A stretch of 64,000 nucleotides of DNA. Origin: Prorocentrum cordatum. Taxonomy: Eukaryota > Sar > Dinophyceae > Prorocentrales > Prorocentraceae. Shown here in pieces: positions 22,641 to 32,987 of the stretch (position 1 is its first letter; each line of letters starts with the position of its first letter). The notes under the pieces are model-generated. The model ran no database searches, was not told where the DNA came from, and saw only the letters and a program-made list of their open reading frames with translations. A program made the position numbers and the translations under genes. The stretch lies in contig CAUYUJ010004525.1 of the NCBI GenBank assembly GCA_963575745.1, forward strand, positions 207,901 through 271,900, in the 5' to 3' direction.

Positions 22641-23355
22641 CCCTTCTCCCCCGTCCTACACGTCGTTCCTGTCTCATCGTGCTCATTCCTAACTGTGCTC
22701 GTTCCTGTTTGTTCCTGGCCCCCTGGTGGCCAGGAAGAGGCCCAGGATGGCACGATCAGAAATGAAAGCATCTGGGCCCCGCAAAAAAAATCAAAGAACT
22801 TCCGAGGAATGAGACATGAACTACGTGTACTGCTTTTTCACGACGTCGACCCCCAGAAGTCTGGAGGGCCCCCGGAGGCCGAACATAGTGAAAAAAACCT
22901 CTCGTCATGACTTTTGTCAATGCGCTCGATCTCTGGGTATGGTTCGGGAGCGACCAAGAGGGGGGTGTCCAAGAGGGGGGGTGCAAATCATGACCGGCGG
23001 CATGTGCGCGGCCCAATGGGGGGGCCAGGGACGTGATGAAATAAGAAGCGGCGCCATGGAATCTGGGGAAGTATCATGGCCCGCGCCATGAAATCCACCC
23101 CCCCCCTAGTCATCACCCCCCTCTTTTCCGCTCCCGAATGGTAGTGGTTGTGGAACATCTGCCCCTCGCCGCCAGCAGCAGCTTCCACACCCCCGCCGCG
23201 CAGCAGCGCCGCCCCGGCGGCGCGGCCGGGGCCGCCGCGCCCTCGCGCACCGCCGGGGTCGCGGCTCCCAGAGGCGGCGGCGGCCCGCGCGGCTCCGCCT
23301 CGAGCGCCTTCTCAGAGGGCCCTCAGATCCATGGGACGCCCAGGGACACACTAGT
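22640..23355. other. no gene supported
   Basis: CTCATTCCT/CTCGTTCCT repeats at 22,680-22,715 and a GCC-rich island at 23,200-23,300. Nothing else is recognised. Confidence 0.4.
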
Positions 23356-23359
23356 ACTA

Positions 23360-23535
23360 CAGTCGGGGCGTTGACCTAAGGAACCCTACATAAGGAACGA
23401 GGCCCCTTTTTTCCATACGTTAAACTTCGATTTCCTATCGAAACCATAAGGAACACCTGAAGCAAGCTGTGAAACACGTAAGGAACGCGGAGACCCTCCC
23501 CAACGAAAAGGGTTCCTTCTTCAGGGCCCCGACTG
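23360..23535. mobile_element. Tc1/mariner-type MITE, 176 bp, flanked by TA
   Basis: The ends read TA-CAGTCGGGGC and GCCCCGACTG-TA. The first 10 bp match perfectly, and a further block (AAGGAACCCT on both sides) brings the inverted arms to about 29 bp with one indel. TA target duplication and a CAGT-type terminus are hallmarks of Tc1/mariner elements (established). The element is too short to encode a transposase, so it is a non-autonomous copy. The interior carries a TAAGGAAC(G/A) repeat. Confidence 0.8.
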
Positions 23536-23539
23536 TATA

Positions 23540-23905
23540 TGTAATCCTTGGAGGCGCGCGTCCGAACCGAACATCTAGTCTACCCATCTTGTAGCAGATC
23601 GTTTCCCGAGCGGTGTGGCCAGACAGCGCCCGCCACGACGCACATACTATAAGATTTCTCGGTGGGGGGGGCGACGCACAAATAGTATACGTACGTTGGG
23701 GTGACGCCGAATCCAGACTTAGGTCGCACGTCCATCCACAGGAGGAATTCGCCGGCCCAACGGGCCAGGGCGTGCTAAGATCTCCGGTACCTGGTTAACA
23801 GTATTTCTAGTTCGCGCGCGCGGGGCGGCCCCTGGGGGTCCCCGTGCGAAAAGTACCCCGGCAAGGTCCCGGCAAGTCCCCGGCAAGTCCCCGGCAAGGT
23901 CGGGT
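23540..23905. other. no gene supported; CCGGCAAGTC repeat at 23,868-23,905
   Basis: Four copies of a short GCAAGGTCCCG/GCAAGTCCCCG repeat adjoin the next minisatellite. Confidence 0.4.
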
Positions 23906-23924
23906 CAGAGATGCCGGAGTTCTG

Positions 23925-24660
23925 TTTCGGAGTCCAAGAGGGCTCCAGATCGGTCCAAGAGGGCCCCGAGAAGCTTTCTAGACGGTCCAAGAGAGGCCCG
24001 AGACGGCCAAAGATCGCCCGAAGACGCCCCAGATGGCCCCAAGACAGCCCAAGAGGCCTCCAAGACGCTCCAAGGGCCTTCCAAGAGGCCTCCGAAGAGG
24101 GCCCCAAGTTGCCAAAATCGTTGATTTTCATTGGTTTTTTCTATGTTTTTTTGCGTTCTGGCCTTTTCGCTTCCGGACGCTCCAAGAGGGCCCAAGAGGC
24201 CTTCAAGACTGCTCCAAGACGGCCCACGAGGCTCCCAAGACGGCCCCGGAGCGGCCCAAGAGCGCCCCCCAGACGGCCCAAGTGCTGCCCAAGGCGGACC
24301 AAGAGGCCCCAAGACGGGCCCAAGAGGGGCTCAAGAAGGGAACCGAGAACTGAAAAATCGAGCCCTCCGCCCCAGAAGGCGCCCAGGACCCCGAAAGAGG
24401 CCCCAAGAGACTCTCCAAGACACCCCCAAGACGCCCCAATAAGCTCCCGTGAGGCCCCAAGAGGACCAACAACGTCAGGCCCCAGGCCCCAAGAGGACCA
24501 ACAAATACCGCCAAGAGCCCGCCGAAAGCCCCCCAAGAGACCGTCACGAGAGCTCAGGAGGCCCCCTGGAGGCCTCCCGAGTTCTCCAAGAGGCCTAAAA
24601 AGAGGCGCCAAGAGGCCCCAAACGGCCCCACCGAGGCTCCAAGAGGCCACGAACGCGCAA
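23925..24660. repeat. CCAAGAGGCCC-type minisatellite, about 730 bp
   Basis: Degenerate 11-13-nt units. At 24,112-24,175 they are interrupted by an AT-rich spacer (AAATCGTTGATTTTCATTGG, then TTTTCGCTTCCGGACG). The same kind of spacer recurs at 31.3, 31.6 and 32.0 kb. Confidence 0.9.
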
Positions 24661-24865
24661 GCAAACGCCTGCGATGGCATAATACGGGCCGGCGGAATGA
24701 GCGAAGCGATTAAATATCCCAAAAAGAGTCCACAAAATAGTCTGGGGACGATGTCTCGACTGTCCCTGACAACGGTTTCGTATTCGGACAATTTTCAGGC
24801 TTCCCCTAGAAATCCGCCCGTAGGAGGACACGCCCGACCTGAATCCAGACGCCTCGAACATATGG

Positions 24866-25130
24866 AGCCTGGAGGGTTTCTCCGAAGAGCTTAGGCGACC
24901 CGTCCTCCTTCTCCTCCTCCTTCTCCTCCTCCTCCCCCTCCTCCTCCTCCTCCTCCTCCTCCCCTCGCTCCTTCCCCCTCCTCCTCCTCCTCCTCCTCCT
25001 CCTCCTCATCCATCTCCATCTGCCTCGTCCCCCTCCCCTCCTCCAACCTCCTACTCCTCCCCTCCTCCTTCCTCCTCCTCCTCCTCCTCCTCCTCCTCGG
25101 GTCGCCTACGGCCCCAGGGGAAACCGTTTG
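24866..25130. mobile_element. microsatellite between inverted arms, family FM, copy 1
   Basis: The left arm (GGAGGGTTTCTCCGAAGAGC, TTAGGCGACCCG) is complementary to the right arm (CGGGTCGCCTACGGCCCC, AGGGGAAACCGT). Between them lies nothing but CTC-type DNA. This looks like an inverted-repeat element with an expanded microsatellite core. Confidence 0.65.
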
Positions 25131-25251
25131 ATGGAGGCATGCTGAGAAGCACCAAACCGAAGCCCTGACGCAGCGAAGAGTCTTGGCATGACTCGACGGG
25201 CCTGCCGCCGCGAAGGCCTAACCAAAATTCGAGCTCACGGACCTGTGGGGA

Positions 25252-25760
25252 GGTGCACGGTTTCCCCCTGGGACGTATGCGACCCGAGGAGGACGAGGAG
25301 GACGAGGAGGAGGAGGAGGAGGAGGAGGAGGAGGAGGAGGAGGCGGGAGGAGGAGAAGGAGGGGAGGAGGGAGGGAGGGGGGAGGAGGGAGGGAGGGAGG
25401 GGACGGGAGGGAGGGAGGAGGGATGAGGAGGAGGAGGAGGAGGAGGAGGAGGAGGAGGAGTGGAGGAGGAGGAGGAGGAGGAGGAGGTGGAGCGGTGGAG
25501 GAGGGGGGAGAGGATGAGGAGATGGAGGAGGAGGAGGTGAGGGGAGGAGGAGGAGGAGGAGGAGGAGGAGGACGGAGAAGGAGGAGGAGGAGAGGAGAAG
25601 GGGGTGAGGGAGGAGTGGAGGAGGAGGAGGAGGAGAAGGAGGAGAGGAGGAGGAGGAGTGGAGGAGGAGGAGGAGGAGGAGGAGGAGGAGGAGGAGGAGG
25701 AGGAGGAGGACGAGGACGGGTCGCCTACGCCATTCGGTGTAACCCTCCATGGGGAGGACC
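25252..25760. mobile_element. microsatellite between inverted arms, family FM, copy 2
   Basis: The left arm (GCACGGTTTCCCCCTGGGAC, GTATGCGACCCGAGGAGGAC) pairs with the right arm (GAGGACGGGTCGCCTACGCC, ATTCGGTGTAACCCTCC). The core is about 440 bp of GGA repeat, in the opposite purine/pyrimidine sense to copy 1. Confidence 0.65.
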
Positions 25761-26100
25761 CTCAGATCAGGGCGTTGCGATGTGCTTTCGCACCTGACGC
25801 CTGTGTGCCATGCACGTGGCCGTGCTCTCGTCCCTGTCACGGCCAGGAACCGCGAGGAACACCCCGGGAGGCACGTCTTCAGTGGCCGACCCCCTGCGCC
25901 TCGACCCGCATCTTGACCCTTGCTGCTACGAGAGCGGCTTGCTGGGGCAGCCGGTTCTTCGGAAGCGCTCGCCCAGAAAACTCGAGGCGACCGCACGCCC
26001 TGAGAGACCCAGGAGGACACACGCACACCTCCGCCACCGTGCACGTGAGGCACGAGCCTGCGTGTTCTCGGGTCCCTTGCTCAATCCCCTGGGCCTCAGT
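25761..26100. other. no gene supported
   Basis: Mixed-composition sequence between the FM element and the second composite array. I see no repeat or domain. Confidence 0.35.
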
Positions 26101-26103
26101 GCT

Positions 26104-26208
26104 CAGTACGGAGGGTTTTTCCCCAACCGTCCTGTGGTGTTGTGTCCTCGTGTTGAAGAGACAGCGCCCCGCGGTTCCTCCTCCTTCCTCCTCCCTCCTC
26201 CCCTCCTC

Positions 26209-26286
<78 letters not shown>

Positions 26287-26589
26287 GCATCAGCATCAGC
26301 ATCAGCATCAGCATCATCATCATAATCATGATCATCATCACGATTCAGCATCAGCAATCATCAAGCATCATCATTCATCATCATCAGCATCATCATCGTT
26401 AATCATCATCAGCTCACAAGCTCGATCATCAGAATCAGCATCGTCTTCCTCAGCATCATCATCGTCATCATCATCATCACAATCATCAGCCTCGTTATCA
26501 CCATCAGCATCACCATCAACATCAGCAGCATCATCATCAGCAGCATCAGCATCAGCATCATCAACATCAGCATCATCATCAGCATCGTC

Positions 26590-26621
<32 letters not shown>

Positions 26622-28175
26622 CATCATCATCGTCGTCATCATCATCATCATCAGCATCATCATCAGAATCATCATCATCATCGTCATCATCGTCGTCACC
26701 ATCATCACCATCACCATCAACATCATCAACCTCATCACACGTTTCGTTGCCCCATAGGGAGCTCCACCGACGGTCCCAATGGTGCGGTTGGCATGCGTCT
26801 CCCCCGCCCAGTACAGCGTGTCGTGGCCCCACGGGGAGCGCCACCGCCGAAGGTATCCGTGGCGCAGTCCGCATGCGTCTCCCCCACCCAGTACAGCGCT
26901 TCATTGCCCCACAGGGGCTCCGCCGAAGGTCCCAGTGGCGCAGTCCGCATGCGCGCCCGCCACTCATTTCGGCACACCCCTCACACGATACGTGGCCTCA
27001 TAGGAGCTCCGCCGAAGGTCCCAGGTCCACAGTCCGCATGGGTCCCCGCCAATCATGTCGGCACACCCCTCACACGTTACGTGGCCCCATAGGAGCTCCG
27101 CCGAAGGTCCCAGGTCCACAGTCCGCATGGGTCCCCGCCACTCATTTCGGCCCACCCCTCACACGCTTTGTGGCCCCATAGGAGCTCCGCCGAAGGTCCC
27201 AGTGGCATAGTCCGCGTGCGCCCCCGCCACTCATTTCGGCTCACCCCTCACACGCTTCGTGGCCCAATAGGGGCTCCGCTGACGGTCCCAGTGGCACAGT
27301 CCGCATGCGTGTCGGCAATTCATTTCGGCCCACCCCTCACACGTTTCCTGGCCACATAGGGGCTCCGCCGAAGGTCCCAGTGGCACAGTCCGCATGTGCC
27401 CCCGCCACTCATTGCGGCCCACCCCTCACACGTTTCGTGGCCCCACAGGAGCTCCGCCGACGGTCCCAGTGGCACAGTCTGCACGCGTCCCCGCCGCACA
27501 TGTCGGCACACCCCTCACACGTTTCGTCGCCCCATCGGAGCCCCGCCGAAGGTCCCAGTGGCACAGTCCGCATGCGTCCCCGCCAATCATGTCGGCACAC
27601 CCCTCACACGTTTCGTGGCCCCATAGGAGCTCCGCCGAAGGTCCCAGTAGCATAGTCCGCGTGCGTCCCCGCCACTCATTTCGGCTCACCCCTCACACGT
27701 TTCGTGGCCCAATAGGGGCTCCGCTGACGGTCCCAGTGGCACAGTCCGCATGGGTCCCCGCCACTCATTTCGGCACACCCCTCACACGTTTCGTGGCCCC
27801 ATAGGAGCTCCGCCGAAGGTTCCAGTGGCACAGTCCGCATGCGCCCCCGCCACTCATTTCGGCCCACCCCTCACACGTTTCGTGGCCCCATAGGGGGCTC
27901 CACCGAAGGTCCCCGTGGCGCAGTCCGCATGCGTCTCCATTACCCAGTACAGCGTTTCGTGGCCCCATATGGAGCCCCACCGAAGGTCCCCATGGCGCAG
28001 TCCGCATGCGTCTCCCTCACACAGTACAGCGTTTCGTGGCCCCATAGGGAGCTTCACCGAAGGTCCACGTGGCGCAGTCCGCATGCGGTTCCCCCACCCA
28101 GTACAGCGTGTCGTGGCCCCATCAGGAGTTCCGCCGAAGGTCCCCGTGGCGTCTCCCCCACCCAGTACACCTCCG
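26104..28175. repeat. composite array CA, copy 2 (about 90-bp units)
   Basis: The same 5' block as at 15,024 (CCCCAACCGTCCTGTGGTGT, GTCCTCGTGTTGAAGAGAC, GCGCCCCGCGGTTCCTCC) is followed by a (CAT)n tract (26,208-26,740) and about 15 units of roughly 90 bp (26,741-28,170). The units share CACACCCCTCACACG, TCGTGGCCCCATAGG and GTCCGCATGCG with the first array. Most units here form the GCTCCGCCGAAGGTCCCAG variant, while the first and last few resemble the first array more closely. The terminal tail of copy 1 is not present here. Confidence 0.9.
26208..26740. repeat. (CAT)n / CATCAG microsatellite
   Basis: A pure CAT run (26,210-26,283) grades into mixed CAT/CAG/CGT triplets. Confidence 0.95.
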
Positions 28176-28204
28176 TCGGAGGCCGTCGGGGTTCTGAGGA
28201 GGAC

Positions 28205-28332
28205 GAACGGAGGAGGAGGAGGAGGAGGAGGAGGAGGAGGAGGAGGAGGAGGAGGAGGAGGAGGAGAAGGGGGAGGAGGAGGAGGAGGAGGAGGAGGAGG
28301 AGGAGGAGGAGGAGGAGGAGGAGGAGGAGAGG
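28205..28332. repeat. (GGA)n tract
   Basis: Nearly pure GGA, placed like the CTC stretch at the other end of the composite array but in inverse sense. Confidence 0.95.
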
Positions 28333-28339
28333 GAGACGG

Positions 28340-28780
28340 ACACGATGATAACGATGATGATGTTGAATATGCTGATGTCGATGATGACGAAGCTGATGAT
28401 GCTGAATATGATGATGAACATGATGATGATGCTGCTGCTGATGATGATGATGATGATGATGATGCTGATGATGATGATGATGAGGAGGATGATGATGATG
28501 ATGTTGATGCGGATGATAATGTTGATGGTGATGCGGCTGATGATGATGCAGCTGATGATGCTGGTGATGGCACTGTTGATGACGATGGTCACGGTGATGC
28601 TGGTGATGATGATGATGATGATGATGATGATGGTGATGATGGTAATGCTGACAATGGTGACGGCGACGATGATGACAGTGATGACGATACCGATGATGAT
28701 GGTGATGCTGATGATGTCGAGGATGATGACGATGACGATGATGACGATGACGATGATCAGCATCATCATAATTGTCCATA
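28340..28780. repeat. (GAT)n / GATGAC microsatellite
   Basis: GAT/GCT/GAC triplets, complementary in sense to the CAT tract at 26.2 kb. The long acidic, Met-rich and His-rich frames here come from this repeat. Confidence 0.95.
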
Positions 28781-29007
28781 ATATGGCGTTGATGGCGACG
28801 ATGCTCATGATGATGGTGATGCTGCTGCTGCTGCTGCTGAGGACGATGACGACCCTCACGCTGCTGACGGCGATGATTAGGAGGAGGATGAGAGGACGGG
28901 ATAATGAAGGATGACGGGTAGGGGAGGACGGATATCACAGTGGAGCATAAGAGCACGGGGAAACATCTTGGTCAGGAGAGAGAGACCTCAGACTTCCGAT
29001 TTGTTTC

Positions 29008-29165
29008 GCGTCGCGAAGCCCCCAGACCTCTCGACCCCATCCTGGTGGCCAGTCCCGGGTAGTATTGTTTAGGGCCCCAAGTTCCGATGTTTGGTCGCGT
29101 CGCGAAGCCCCCGGACTCGACCCCATCCTGGTGGTCAGTCCCGGGTAATTTTGTTTAGGGCCCCA
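29008..29165. repeat. tandem duplication of about 88 bp
   Basis: CGCGTCGCGAAGCCCCC, GACCCCATCCTGGTGG and TTTAGGGCCCCAA each occur twice in the same order. Confidence 0.75.
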
Positions 29166-29439
29166 ACGCCCAGAAGCGGCCTCCAGAGGCCGCGTTGTGC
29201 TCATGGCATCGGGGCTCGAACGTCGAGGCCTCGATCGAGGAGAGGGCGAATTGCAGACCGCCGGGCAGGCGAGACAGCTTGGCGAGGACAGGGCGTGCTG
29301 CCAATCGGTGCCCCTCCCAACCATCCCACCCGCGGCGCGAAATCAATAACGAAGATGGGGTCGAGAGCGTCCAAGGACCTCCAGGAGCGGAGATCGTTCG
29401 AGATTGATCGTTCCCCGCGGTGTCAGGAACCAGCAACAC

Positions 29440-29742
29440 GGTCGTCAGCAGGCGCGATCCTTACCCAGGCGTGATCCTGGACTGCGGCCGCCACGAAGTG
29501 GGGAAAGGCAAGAAGGAGGACGACGACTAGTGGCTGGAGCTCTACGCGCTGCTCTCGCGTGCCACGCGCCCCGAGGACCTCATGCTCATGGGGGCGCCGC
29601 GCATCGAGTTCTTCCTGGCAGGGCCGCCGGAGGGCTTGCGGAAACAGCTGGAGCAGCTTGCTGCGCGCACGAAGCGGCGCAGGAGGGAGGCGACAGCCCT
29701 CGCCAGGGAGCTGGGCTTTTCCGAATTGATCCGCGAGGCTTA
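29440..29742 (+). pseudogene. C-terminal helicase-like fragment
   Basis: The plus strand from about 29,440 reads ARRDPYPGVILDCGRHEVGK-type text (an acidic/basic GKGKKEDDD follows), then a TAG. It then continues in the same frame from 29,533 with LELYALLSRATRPEDLMLMG, APRIEFFLAGPPEGLRKQLE and ALARELGFSELIREA to a stop at 29,740-29,742. The Y(A/V)LSRAT.xxDL(L/M) pattern is typical of the last conserved motif of superfamily-1 helicases (UvrD/RecD/Pif1-like). Nothing upstream supplies the ATP-binding part, and an in-frame stop interrupts it, so this is a truncated, non-functional piece. Exact family uncertain. Confidence 0.5.
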
Positions 29743-29810
29743 ATCTGAAGAGCGGCCCGCCCGGGCCTCGCCGTCTCTCGACGGTCTGGCTAATTGTGTG
29801 GCCTCACGCC

Positions 29811-30236
29811 GCGGACGACCCGCGCGCGTCGCTGGGACCCTCTCGGGGCGACCGGCGCGCGTCGCAGGAACTCCGCGCTGCGTTCTGCCCAGCGCCTCGC
29901 TCGCCCGTCGTCGCCCTGCCCAGCGGCAAGAGCCTTGCCCGCTATCAGCCAGCCGGCCAGCTCTCTTTGCTCCGCGCAGCGGACGACCGCGCGCGTCGCT
30001 GGGACCCCTTCCGGGGCGACCAGCGCGCGTCGCGGGGACTCCGTGTTGCGTTCTGCCCAGCGCCTCGCTCGCCCGTCGTCGCTCTGCCCAGCGGCAAGAG
30101 CCTTGCCCGCTATCAGCCAGCCAGCCAGCTCTCTTTGCTCCGCGCAGCGGACGACCCGCGCGCGTCGCTGGGACCCCTCTGGGGCGACCTGCGCGCGTCG
30201 CGGGGACTCCGCGCTGCGCTGCGCCCGCAGCCTTGG
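29811..30236. repeat. 168-bp tandem repeat, about 2.5 copies
   Basis: GCGGACGACC(C) starts units at 29,811, 29,979 and 30,147. CCCAGCGGCAAGAGCCTTGC is shared by the first two. As 168 is a multiple of three, several frames stay open on both strands, producing spurious ORFs of more than 200 codons. Confidence 0.9.
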
Positions 30237-30439
30237 ACTTTTGAGTGCGCGGGCAAAGAGGGAGTAAAAGAAGGGGAGGAAACGGGCGCGATCCTCGCGG
30301 GGGAGCGCGCCGACATTGGCGTCGCGGCGCGCGGGCGATGCCGTCGGGGAGTCCCGTGGAAGCTCCTTGCGGCGGCCACGCCCAGCGCACATATTCACCC
30401 GCGCTCAGTCTCCCTACGTACTCAGATCGATCGTTTTCG

Positions 30440-30585
30440 TTCGCGTTGTGTACCGCACCACTCATTTCGGCACACGCACACCCCTAGCACGGTTCGTTGC
30501 CTCATAGGGATCACCACCGAAAAAGTGAATCACAATTGCGGTACTCACACCTGCATATGGTTGGGTCTTTCGTCAGGCTAATTTG
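30440..30585. repeat. solitary composite-array unit with the CA tail
   Basis: One unit (CACTCATTTCGGCACAC, CGGTTCGTTGCCTCATAGGG) leads straight into the tail seen at the end of array copy 1: CACAATTGCGGTACTCACAC to TGGTTGGGTCTTTCGTCAGG. This shows that the tail belongs to the repeat family. Confidence 0.75.
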
Positions 30586-30838
30586 AGCAGGGGCCGACCG
30601 TCCCAGTATTTCTTTAAGCCAGCACGACATGTTCTCAGAACCCGAACATGACTTACTGACAGAAACAATGTTCTTATACCATACACCCGATGTGTTAACA
30701 CAAGACAGCCCGGGCCAGAAACCAGAAACGTTTTAATAATATCTCGCGCAGACCACAAAAGGTTCTTAGAACATCGTTTGGTAGGCATAGAGGCACGCCA
30801 GGACGCTTCGCCACTGCTTGAATTTTGAAAGGCCCAAG
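30586..30838. repeat. dispersed repeat R1, copy 2
   Basis: Same orientation as copy 1 at 2,003. Shared blocks include TTGAGCAGGGGCCGAC, GGTTCTTAGAACATCG and ACGCTTCGCCACTGCTTGA. It begins directly at the end of the CA tail. Confidence 0.7.
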
Positions 30839-31089
30839 CCCCTGGGTATCAGATCTCCCGGGGACCCCCTGGCGCGCCGCGGGCGTCTTCCCGCAGAACT
30901 CTCTCGGGCCTGAAAGGCACTAGAGGACGGGCCAGGAGGGCCCCAAGAGGCCTCGGACGGTCAGTACAAGAGGCCCTCGAATTGCCTTTCTGTTTTGGGT
31001 TTTGCTTCTTTTTGCAAAAGAACCCCCCCTGGGGCTTCGGCCCGTCCCGCCGGCCACCCGAAATGTTGCCGAAAGTTAATCAAAATCCA

Positions 31090-32315
31090 TATGTCGATGC
31101 CTTTGTTGCCCCAAGTTGGCCTCCAAGATGCCTCCAAGACAATCAAGATGGCCTCCAAGACGGCTGAGATGGCCCCAAGATACACCCAAGACGGCCCAAG
31201 ATGGCCTCAAGATGGTCTAAGACTACCCAAAATGCCCGCAAGAGGCCTCTAAGACGGCCCAAGATCCCTCCAAGACGTCCTCTAGGAAGTCCCGAAAGGG
31301 CCAACATCAGTGATTTCTCTCAGGTATTTGAAGGATTGTGGCATGTGCTTCTTTTCAGCTCTCCGACGGCCCAAGAAGGCCCAAGAGGCCCCCAAGATCG
31401 CCCACGAAGCCTCCAAGATGGCCCCATGACGGCCCAAGAGGTCACCAAGACGCCCACAAGAGGGCCCCAAGACGGGCCAAGAGGCCTCCAAGACGCCAAA
31501 GATGGCCTCCAAGACGGCCCTGGAGCACCCCAAAAGGGCCCCCGGTCGGCCCAGAGAGGCCTCCAAAATGCTACCAAGACGGCCCAAGATGCACCCAAGA
31601 CTGCCCAAACTGCTTCCAAGACGCCCCAAGGCCCCAAATCATTGATTTTCCGTGGGTATTTGAAGGAGTTTGGCATTTGCTTCTTTTCGGCCTTCCGACA
31701 GCCTGAGACGGCCCAAGAGTCCCGAAAGATCGCTCAAGGGGCCTCCAGGACGGCCCCAGAACGGCCCAAGAGGCCCCCAAGACGGCCCCAAGAGGGCCCC
31801 CAGACGGCCCAAGAGGCCTTCAAGTCAGCCCAGGGAAGCCCCCAAGACGGCTTCCGACAGACTCGGACGTGCCAGGAATGCTCTGAGACAGCCAGAGAGG
31901 CCCCCGAGCAGCACCCAAACGCCCCCAACAGGCCCAAAGAGGCCCCCAAAATGCCTCCAAGAGGCTCCCAGAAAGCTCACAGGAGGCCCCAAGAGAGCTC
32001 CCAGAGGCCAAAATTATGGATTGCCCCTTGGTTTCTGAAGGACTTGGGCGTTTGCTCAAATTCGGCTCCCCGACGGTCCAAGACGTCCCGAAGAGGCCAC
32101 CAAGATGGCCTCTGAGAGCGCCTAAGAGGCCTCCGAGATGGCCCCCTAGCGGCCCAAGAGGCCCCAAAGACGGCCCCAAGGGGGCCCAAGACAGCCTCAA
32201 GAGGGCGCAGAGACGCCCAAGAGGCCCGCAGGATGGCTTCCAACGGCGTCAGACGGGCCAGGAACGCCCTCAGAGGGCCAAATAGCCTCCCAAGGCATCT
32301 CCAAAGGCCCCCAGG
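31090..32315. repeat. CCAAGA minisatellite with higher-order periodicity
   Basis: Degenerate CCAAGA(G/C)GGCCC units are punctuated by three AT-rich spacers at 31,296, 31,634 and 32,013. Each has the form TGATTTTC..GGTATTTGAAGGA.TTTGGCATTTGCTTCTTTTC, followed by CCGACGGCCCAAGA, giving an approximate 340-380-bp super-unit. The spacers are better conserved than the short units. Confidence 0.85.
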
Positions 32316-32324
32316 AGGCCCAAG

Positions 32325-32480
32325 GGGTTCCCCGACGCATTCCCCGAAGCGTTTCCACAACGGCTGGGGGAACACATAGTCCGATAGCTTGGCTGAGCTC
32401 TGGCCGCAATGTTCGGCCACATGGGCGCTTCAAAACCGGAAGGGGCGGCGGCGATTCGCCGTAGGCGTCTTCGTCCGCCG
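32325..32480. repeat. dispersed repeat R2, copy 1
   Basis: CCCCGAAGCGTTTCCACAAC through ACACATAGTCCGATAGCTTG to GGCGGCGGCGATTCGCCGTA recurs at 35,468-35,612 in the same orientation with about 90% identity by eye. Both copies follow a CCAAGA array. Confidence 0.85.
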
Positions 32481-32649
32481 CCCCCGGTGGTCTTGCCCCA
32501 GGGGTGCACGCCGTACTGGATGTCCGGCAGTTCTTCGTTCTTTTAAAGGCTTCGGCCGAACCCGCCAGCCATGCCATCTGGAACAGGTGGCACGTAAGGC
32601 TTTTCGTTTCACTCCAGGTGGCTCCTGGGTGGCCTCCCCAAGACTGCAA

Positions 32650-32850
32650 AGGTGGCCTTCAGGACGGCTAAGATGGCCCCGAGAGAGAGAGAGAGAGAGA
32701 GAGAGAGCCCAAGATGACCGCACAGTCTCCACGACGGCCCAAGATGCTCCCTAGACGGCCTGAGATGGCCTCAAGATGTTCCAAGTCAGCTCCCAAGAGT
32801 CCTCCAAGACAACTCCAGAGGCCTTCAAGAGGTTTTCCAGGAAGGCTCGA
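32650..32850. repeat. CCAAGATGGCC minisatellite with a (GA)n run at 32,680-32,708
   Basis: The short-unit array is interrupted by about 14 GA dinucleotides. Confidence 0.75.
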
Positions 32851-32987
32851 AGAGGACCACCACATTGATGACCTAACAGCGAAGACTGATAGGTTTCTAG
32901 TAGTGTGAAAAGAGCATCTTGACTCCCCAGGGGGGTCTGGGCGGGTGCCGGGGAGAACCCGCGGAAGTCGTCTTAAGCAAACAGTTA

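Noticed and set aside
25604-27181. A 525-codon open frame rich in Ser, His and repeated motifs
   Set aside because: It is the translation of GGA, CAT and 90-bp repeats, and frames are open on both strands.
28054-28956. 300-codon His-rich and Met-rich frames
   Set aside because: All six frames are open because of the GAT/GAC triplet repeat.
29740-30581. Overlapping frames of 150-260 codons on both strands
   Set aside because: The 168-bp repeat is a multiple of three and keeps every frame open.
32385-32405. Leader-like CCGATAGCTTGGCTGAG within repeat R2
   Set aside because: It lacks the central block of the spliced leader, and the match is explained by the R2 repeat present in two copies.
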